Shown: one piece after another, positions 57,876 to 64,000 of the stretch
How positions within the stretch are numbered: the stretch's first letter is position 1
Layout: every line of letters begins with the position of its first letter
Source of the DNA: Homalodisca vitripennis
Lineage: Eukaryota; Arthropoda; Insecta; Hemiptera; Cicadellidae
Assembly (NCBI RefSeq): GCF_021130785.1
Contig: NC_060211.1
Span: 25,343,001 to 25,407,000 of the forward strand
Length of the DNA stretch: 64,000 nt
Direction: 5' to 3'
Made by a program: the position numbers and the translations under genes
Notes under the pieces: generated by a model
The model's input: only the letters and a program-made list of their open reading frames with translations
What the model was told of the DNA's origin: nothing
Databases searched by the model: none

Positions 57876-58984
57876 GTGTAAAAGTGAAGCTTCTGAATAT
57901 AACAGGTGATAACAGTATACAAGATGGCGGTTTTACATCTGTGATAATGTGCTTCGAGCGAGGGGAAGTTTATGTCTGTGGGTGGTAACAGTGGGGACTG
58001 TTTAGTTCTCCCTCTAGCTGTTCTAATCTAACATTGCAATTACATATCCTACTATTGGAGCAGTTGTTCCAAAACCGTTGTTTTGTTTAATTTTGTGTAC
58101 TATTTATTTGATTTTTTGAGTCAGAAAACAATATTAATTTTTACGGCCTCCAGTTTCTGATTAATCAATAAATGCGTGTCTGGCATAATTTTAGAAAATA
58201 AAAAATATTGTTTTAAGAATTCTTTCAATAAATAACGCTAATATTTTTAAACTTGTACTTATATTTTGTAAAAAAAACACAAAATTGTTTCAAGAACTGG
58301 AATCCTAGGATGAAACAACAAAACATAAGATGAATAATTATGCAACTTTAACCATCCTGGGTCAGGGATAAATACTCTTAGACCAAAGGCCTAAGTCTTC
58401 TAATCTCCATATGTAGCCTAAGATAAGGTTTACGCCTAGTTTTCGTCTTGGCCTACTCCAAATCAATTAATAACCACAAAAAACCATCAGGACTTATAGA
58501 ACTTAGATTCAGATTGCTGCAGCTTCCAACAAAATCTATACCTGCAGGAGATGACGAAACTTATATGTCCTATACGACTTAACAAAATGTAGAACGATGT
58601 CTAATAATTTGGTACGGTGCTAACAATAATAATTCCTGGATTGTCAAAGGACTTGGATTGTCCTACATGAAATAGCAGATGCTTCTACGAATAGAGAGTA
58701 TCTTCCCAGTGTCAACTGGATGGATATAGAGTAGCCAAGCTAGCTAACGCCGGAACATTACTCAGGACAGAGAAAGGATTATCGCCCAGGAATCTGTATG
58801 AGAAAGTGAGAGAAGAAACAAGTCCTGAGGCTGTGGCAAGGGACAGGAACTTGGTAATGTTACTTACTTCTCGTAACTCCACTTTGAGTCTACTTCCGGG
58901 AAATCTACAGTCATGTCCTTCGTTCTTAACGACACATTTGTGCACGAGCTGTATGTTCTTTAATTACAAAGAATAACATAAAAG
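57876..58984. other. No supported gene
   Basis: ACAAGATGGCGG at about 57920 is a YY1-like motif without a recognised start. 58690-58950 is open in two frames and has a more balanced composition, but no product is recognised. Confidence 0.35.
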
Positions 58985-59230
58985 TACTTCAGCTCCGATT
59001 GAAAATGGCGTCTGACCATTAAAGTAATGCAATCCATATTAGTGTAGTTTCAAGTCAAACGTGATGTCATCTCACAACCAGGATGGATACAGAATAGTGT
59101 AGGATGATACGGGTGTTTTCCACAGCTAGCGACAGATGATGGATGACGCTGTTATCACCGTCTCCTGCAAATAAGTGGATACGGATAAAATTGCGTGTTA
59201 AGAGCTGGTTGTAATGGCGGCCATCATAAT
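58985..59230 (-). repeat. Dispersed repeat family D, copy 3 (partial, inverted)
   Basis: In reverse complement it carries AACAGCGTCATCCATCATCT, ATCCTGGTTGTGAGATGACA and GGTCAGACGCCATTTTCAAT. Its flank (CATTACAACCAGCTCTTAAC) matches the junction inside copy 2, so copies 2 and 3 derive from the same dimer-like source. Confidence 0.8.
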
Positions 59231-60138
59231 GTTAGTCCCATTAGAATAATATTGCACTTCATGCACTGTTACGATCTCGTTTAGTCGTAGAATTATGTCT
59301 CGTTTAAAAACATAGTTGCTACGCATCTAAACGTGTTTTTTCTTTAGTTTTCCCTCTTAAACTTACTATTGGAAACAAAAAAATTAAGTAAAAAGGAAAC
59401 AGTTGAATATAAGGACTAGAGTTTTAGGATGTTATATACGTGTTTTCAAACGTTGCCACAAACTATATCTATTAATAAAGCAATACATTGTTTGATATAT
59501 CAAAATTACAATTATTGAAATTTCTGGAGAACGATGTTTTTTTAATGAAACTAAATACAGATAGGTAAAAGTATTAAAAAATATACTTATTCAAAAGTGT
59601 TCAATAACAGAAGATTCCTGGAAGATGTATGTGGTTATGTGTTTTTATTACAACAGAAAGTATTGACTAGTAATAATTTAGAAATTGTATTGAGCCAGTT
59701 TGTTTGTATCTAAATTTTAGTTGAAATTGATCAGTTAATAAGAGTATTTTACAATTTTTAAAATTTAATAATAGGTAACTTATTCGAACTTCTTTACCAA
59801 AAGCTGCAAATAACTACTTCAATTGAATTAGCAACTCAGAATTATCAATAGAACATCTGTGGTTCGATTTGGACATAACCGCACATAACCGAACTTCCTG
59901 AAAACATAGAAACATAATTATTTTACATATTTCCATCTTAAAAAAACTTATTCGGAATAATTTAATTGAACATGGACCTGCGAGCTAGCAATGTAAAATA
60001 TGAGCCAATAACATGGGTCTATCATAACGTTACAGATAGCAGATGTCCAGTCATATGTATGATCCAGGCTCGATCATGTTTTATTCATCACTATGCATAT
60101 CGCAACTCGGAACCAGTCGCCGCGTCCTTGACATCACT
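59231..60138. other. No feature seen
   Basis: AT-rich, no supported coding frame. Confidence 0.35.
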
Positions 60139-60592
60139 ACACAGTTCCTAGGGATTATCCAATCTCTCAAAATATCACTGGAAACAAATTGTACTCAATG
60201 GAGTTGATGTTAATAGACAGTTCCGAGGGATTATCCAATCTCTCAAAATATCACTGGAAACAAATTGTACTGAATGGAGTTGATGTTACTAGACAGTTCC
60301 AAGGGATTATCCAATCTCTCGAATATCACTGGAAACAAATTGTACTCAATGGAGTTGATGTTAATAGACATTTCCAAGGGATTATCTCATCTCTCAAAAT
60401 ATCACTGGAAACAAATTGTACTGAATGGAGTTGATGTTAATAGACATTTCCAAGGGATTATCTCATCTCTCAAAATATCACTGGAAACAAATTGTACTGA
60501 ATGGAGTTGATGTTACTAGACAGTTCCAAGGGATTATCCAATCTCTGAAAATATCACTGGAAACAAATTGTGCTGAATAAAGTTGATGTTCA
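60139..60592. repeat. 76-bp tandem array, 6 copies
   Basis: ACAGTTCC or ACATTTCC starts units at about 60139, 60218, 60294, 60369, 60444 and 60519. Each has GGGATTATC(C/T)(A/C)ATCTCT, ATATCACTGGAAACAAATTG and GGAGTTGATGTTA. Units differ at few sites. Confidence 0.92.
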
Positions 60593-60819
60593 CTATTAGC
60601 GCTTAGTAGTTTTTCATTGAAGTATCTTTTGGCTTGACTGAAGTACTCGAATTTCCTTTCAGTAATAAGTCATCTGTGGTTGAATTTGTACTCTGGTAAA
60701 ACTTAGCTTGATACTTGTAACAGTATTTCTTTTAATTGAAGATTATTGATTTTTTTCTAGATCGTGACATGGGTCGCTTTCAAACTGGACCATTTGAATG
60801 ACACTTAGGACACGTTAAC

Positions 60820-61078
60820 CAAGGACGTGACCAGCGAGGGGGTTCAATGGGTCCGAACCCTCCCCATTTTCAATTTTTAAATTAAGTTTTTAGTAAAATA
60901 ATTATTATTATTTAAATAATTCAGCATAACTGACATGTACTGCTGAAAGATCGTTTTGAACATAGCAACGGGTCAAGAATTTTTTAAGGAAGAAATGGGG
61001 CCTTACTCTCTGTCCACTACGGAAAAATATCGGTTGTCTGGACCCCCCCCCAACAATTCTTTCCTGGCTACGTTCTTG
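60820..61078 (-). mobile_element. MITE family C (hAT-like), copy 3, inverted
   Basis: It begins CAAGGACGTGACCAGCGAGG and ends, inverted, CAAGAACGTAGCCAGG. The flanks ACGTTAAC (60812-60819) and ACGTTAAT (61079-61086) are an 8-bp duplication with one mismatch. The inner sequence CAACGGGTCAAGAA mirrors that in copies 1 and 2. Confidence 0.87.
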
Positions 61079-61431
61079 ACGTTAATAGTAATTGAATTAT
61101 GCAATTTCTGTTATTTTTACAATTTAGTTCTAACATTTTCACGTGCTTTATTCGAATTAATTACTTGACGGGGTTTGTTTGGTTAAATACTACCGCTTAG
61201 GAACTCATTTTGGTCCCATTTAAAAGAAAAAGTACCAAATTTTCAAATATCATTTTATTTTTTTTAATTTGCTGAGCAGTAATATATTCTTAAAGGTCCA
61301 CGTAGAATTCATAAATTATTGAAGGGCCATGTAAGTGCAGAGTAAAAATGACTACATTGTTGAACAGAGTTATTTAAAGAGGAGAGAACAACTCATTTAT
61401 CCACTACATTTATTCTTCGAAGTTGAAGTAT

Positions 61432-61948
61432 ACAGTTAACTCTCGATAACTCGAATTTCAAGGGAACGGCTGTTTTCTTCGAGTTACGTATAGTTCGACT
61501 TAAGAATAGTTCGAGTTATAGAGGTAATATTTCACTAAATTCGACTTACAGAGGTAATTCGACTTACAGAGGTAAACAAAATAAAATTCGAGTTATAGAG
61601 GTACAAATAAACTATGTTTTTTATTCCCTATATCCTTTACAAAACTAATGTATGTACTGTAACTACATACAGCATTTGTACTTACTGTCACACTGCAATG
61701 TATGCCTACAATTCATACGTACATACAATTCAAATTTGAAAATAACTTCGACTTATCTACTGAACTTCGAGTTATAGAGGTAATTTTTCTATCACTTCGA
61801 GGTTATTGAGGTAACATTCGGGTGCAAAATTAATTCGAGTTACGCATGGTTTTTTTCGACTTAGGCAGGTTTTCTGAAGGGAACGGAAAAAAATTCGAGT
61901 TATCAAAGAATTCGACTTATTGAGGTTCGAGTTATCGAGAGTTGACTG
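61432..61948. mobile_element. Pogo/Tigger-like MITE with TA target duplication
   Basis: The ends CAGTTAACTCTCGATAACTC and, inverted, CAGTCAACTCTCGATAACTC are flanked by TA at 61430-61431 and 61949-61950. Short motifs TTCGAGTTATAGAGGTAA and TTCGACTTACAGAGGTAA recur at least seven times with variations. No transposase frame. Such ends are common in pogo/Tigger-type elements of the Tc1/mariner superfamily. Confidence 0.88.
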
Positions 61949-61950
61949 TA

Positions 61951-63147
61951 TAATAAATAATAAAAATATAAAAAAGTAATAAAATCCCTACTAACTGATA
62001 TGAAAGCTAGACTAAGTATTGTATGAAGATTATAGGGTAGAAAGCATTTAAAACCATTTTCATTATTATTTTGATATCGATGAATACTACGCAACAAATA
62101 CGAGTATATAAAACTCTAAAAATATTTTAAAAATAAAGATTTTTAATAAGTAACACAAAAAAACTACAAATCTACAAGAAGATAAAATTCGTCATTCATT
62201 CCATATTTTATGCTGTATTCATTTCCGTAATATGCGTAGTTAAGTAACAATCAGCTTTCTCTATGATGGACAAAGGACTATGAGTTTTCCAAGCATAATA
62301 CAAGCCTGCATTATCCTGTTTGCTGTACGGCCGATTGTAGAAGTAATGAGTCAAAATGAAGTTCGTTGCTCGCCGATAACTTGAATGTGACAAATAAACC
62401 CAGACAAAGTTGAGGAATATCAAATTAAAAACAAAAGATCAACCAACCAGATTCAACTATAAAATGACCAAAATTTAGCAAACAAATTGTTTTTAGGACT
62501 GCACAAAATTAACCATACTAACATTGCACATAACCTCTTTACATTCTAGACACTCAACGTTGTAGAGGTAAAACACTTAAAGAAAGAATCTTACAAAGTT
62601 TAGAGGCAATTAAATATGTTCTTTGTTATATATTTCAGTGAGGCAAGTAATGATATATAGTTGCCTAAGTGTGTATGCCAAATTTGGACTTGGATGTGTG
62701 CGAGAATGTTCCAAAGAAAATTCCAACAACCTTTTGTACCATTTTAATCAATCAATAGTATCGCATATAACGGATAAAAACAATTAATCCGTTATAAATA
62801 GGTCTTATGGTTAAATTTCACCTTAAGTATATCCTACAGGTACACCGGCAGTGCAGGCGATATTGACTGGGGGTAAACAAAGACCACACGTCGCTAAATT
62901 AACCCTTCGACAGTTGACTGACACCAAGTAATTAAAGGCACAGTATTGCTTTTAGCTGGTAACAGCAAGCAACTGGGTGATTTATTCGCGTACATTTCCA
63001 TTTTTGGTTTGTTATGTTTAGAAAGACAAGATCAGTAATTTTACAGAGGATTGTATAAATCTCGTTATATAAATAAAATATATTTAAAGTAATGCACCAC
63101 AACTATCAAGTCCACGAAAGGATTAACCAAAGTTGGGTCATACGTAG
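61951..63147. other. No feature seen
   Basis: AT-rich, with a short palindrome AACGGAT...ATCCGTT at 62769-62796. If the array at 63186 is an exon, the preceding intron lies here. Confidence 0.35.
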
Positions 63148-63185
63148 ATAAAGGTATTTATTGTTTTCTTAAAACATTTCTATAG

Positions 63186-64000
63186 TTGCTCGGATGTGAA
63201 TCAGATTGTTGGAGGACATCAGTCTGGGCCAGCAACATTTACAGAACTAATCCACTATACTTACTTGGATGTGTATCCGATTGTTAGAGGACATCAGTAT
63301 GGGCCAGCAACATTTACAGAACTAATCCACTTTACTTACTTGGATGTGTATCCGATTGTTAGAGGACATCAGTATGGGCCAGCAACATTTACAGAACTAA
63401 TCCACTTTACTTACTTGGATGTGTATCCGATTGTTAGAGGACATCAGTATGGGCCAGCAACATTTACAGAACTAATCCACTATACTTACTTGGATGTGTA
63501 TCCGATTGTTAGAGGACATCAGTATGGGCCAGCAACATTTACAGAACTAATCCACTTTACTTACTTGGATGTGTATCCGATTGTTAGAGGACATCAGTAT
63601 GGGCCAGCAACATTTACAGAACTAATCCACTTTACTTACTTGGATGTGTATCCGATTGTTAGAGGACATCAGTATGGGCCAGCAACATTTACAGAACTAA
63701 TCCACTATACTTACTTGGATGTGTATCCGATTGTTAGAGGACATCAGTATGGGCCAGCAACATTTACAGAACTAATCCACTATACTTACTTGGATGTGTA
63801 TCCGATTGTTAGAGGACATCAGTATGGGCCAGCAACATTTACAGAACTAATCCACTATACTTACTTGGATGTGTATCCGATTGTTAGAGGACATCAGTAT
63901 GGGCCAGCAACATTTACAGAACTAATCCACTATACTTACTTGGATGCGAATCCGATTGTTAGAGGACATCAATTTGGGCACTTTGACTTTGACCAGCCTG
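63186..64000 (+). repeat. 75-bp tandem repeat (11 units), open in one frame to the window edge
   Basis: Units begin TTGGATG at 63265, 63340, 63415, 63490 and so on every 75 bases. A more diverged first unit starts at about 63190 and a last unit at 63940. In one plus frame each unit encodes 25 residues, starting YLDVYPIVRGHQ and ending ATFTELIHYT or ATFTELIHFT. The frame is open from 63148 through the last base, including the diverged first unit (SDVNQIVGGHQSG) and the tail (YLDANPIVRGHQFGHFDFDQ). An acceptor-like TTTCTATAG ends at 63185. This could be a coding exon for a repetitive protein, or a minisatellite that is open by chance; other frames contain stops in each unit. No family is recognised. 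Confidence 0.6.

Noticed and set aside
58712..58945. 77-residue minus-strand open frame as a gene
   Set aside because: No recognisable motif, no splice context, and the opposite strand is also largely open.
60189..60510. Overlapping open frames of about 80 residues
   Set aside because: They follow the 76-bp tandem array. The unit is not a multiple of three, and the same peptide recurs in shifted frames.
63186..63980. 75-bp repeats as a CRISPR array
   Set aside because: The whole 75-bp unit is conserved, so there is no alternation of repeat and unique spacer.

Overview
The window is AT-rich nuclear DNA from an insect. The evidence is spliced eukaryotic exons with GT/AG junctions, arthropod-type initiator motifs (TCAGT), long introns, insect-like versions of FAM32A, mRpL22, TSEN2 and a SINA-type ubiquitin ligase, and a dense load of DNA transposons, LINE fragments, MITEs and satellites. 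The transposon mixture would suit a large hemipteran-like genome, but the species cannot be fixed from this sequence.

Only four host loci are well supported. On the minus strand at the left edge lie two exons of the tRNA-splicing endonuclease subunit TSEN2 (1-208 and 1931-2144), with a MITE in the intron between them and an apparent one-base frameshift in the 5' exon. FAM32A is a single coding exon (3897-4217, minus) with a CRE-containing promoter upstream. mRpL22 is complete in three plus-strand exons (14205-18377, 224 residues), with a dead mariner and a dinucleotide repeat in its introns. A SINA/SIAH-type RING E3 ligase occupies one large exon (23960-24739, minus). Weaker host candidates are a 48-residue ORF after a CRE promoter (10284-10430, minus), an untranslated first exon at 49067-49171 (plus), and a 25-residue tandem repeat left open to the right edge (63186-64000, plus). 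The loci have unrelated housekeeping roles (tRNA splicing, mRNA processing, mitochondrial translation, protein turnover) and nothing suggests they act together.

Mobile elements occupy much of the rest. They include a decayed Ty3/Gypsy pol (5770-7530), a Merlin-like MITE (11524-12086), a LINE interrupted by a MITE (12100-13940), a mariner relic (15086-15610), a broken piggyBac (18940-20946), a Tc1/mariner element with arms of about 380 bp (27203-28470), a second Tc1-like relic (40251-41480), a 3' LINE end with an ATT tail (42979-44034), a hAT-like element with a perfect 8-bp target duplication (38651-39576), a pogo/Tigger-like MITE (61432-61948), and several MITE families with 8-bp target duplications. 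One MITE family is nested in itself (3007-3758).

The most unusual structure is 32440-37774: a 5.3-kb foldback-like unit whose related inverted ends enclose about 29 copies of a 165-bp satellite. The copies run in one orientation up to about 33838 and in the opposite orientation afterwards, with alternating subtypes and a local three-unit higher-order repeat. Other arrays are a 47-bp minisatellite (44650-45535), a ~165-bp array (50880-52090), a ~124-bp array (55510-56345), a 76-bp array (60139-60592) and a 75-bp array (63186-63980). A dispersed repeat family links 53259-53825, 57115-57875 and 58985-59230. The remaining sequence shows no gene that I can support.
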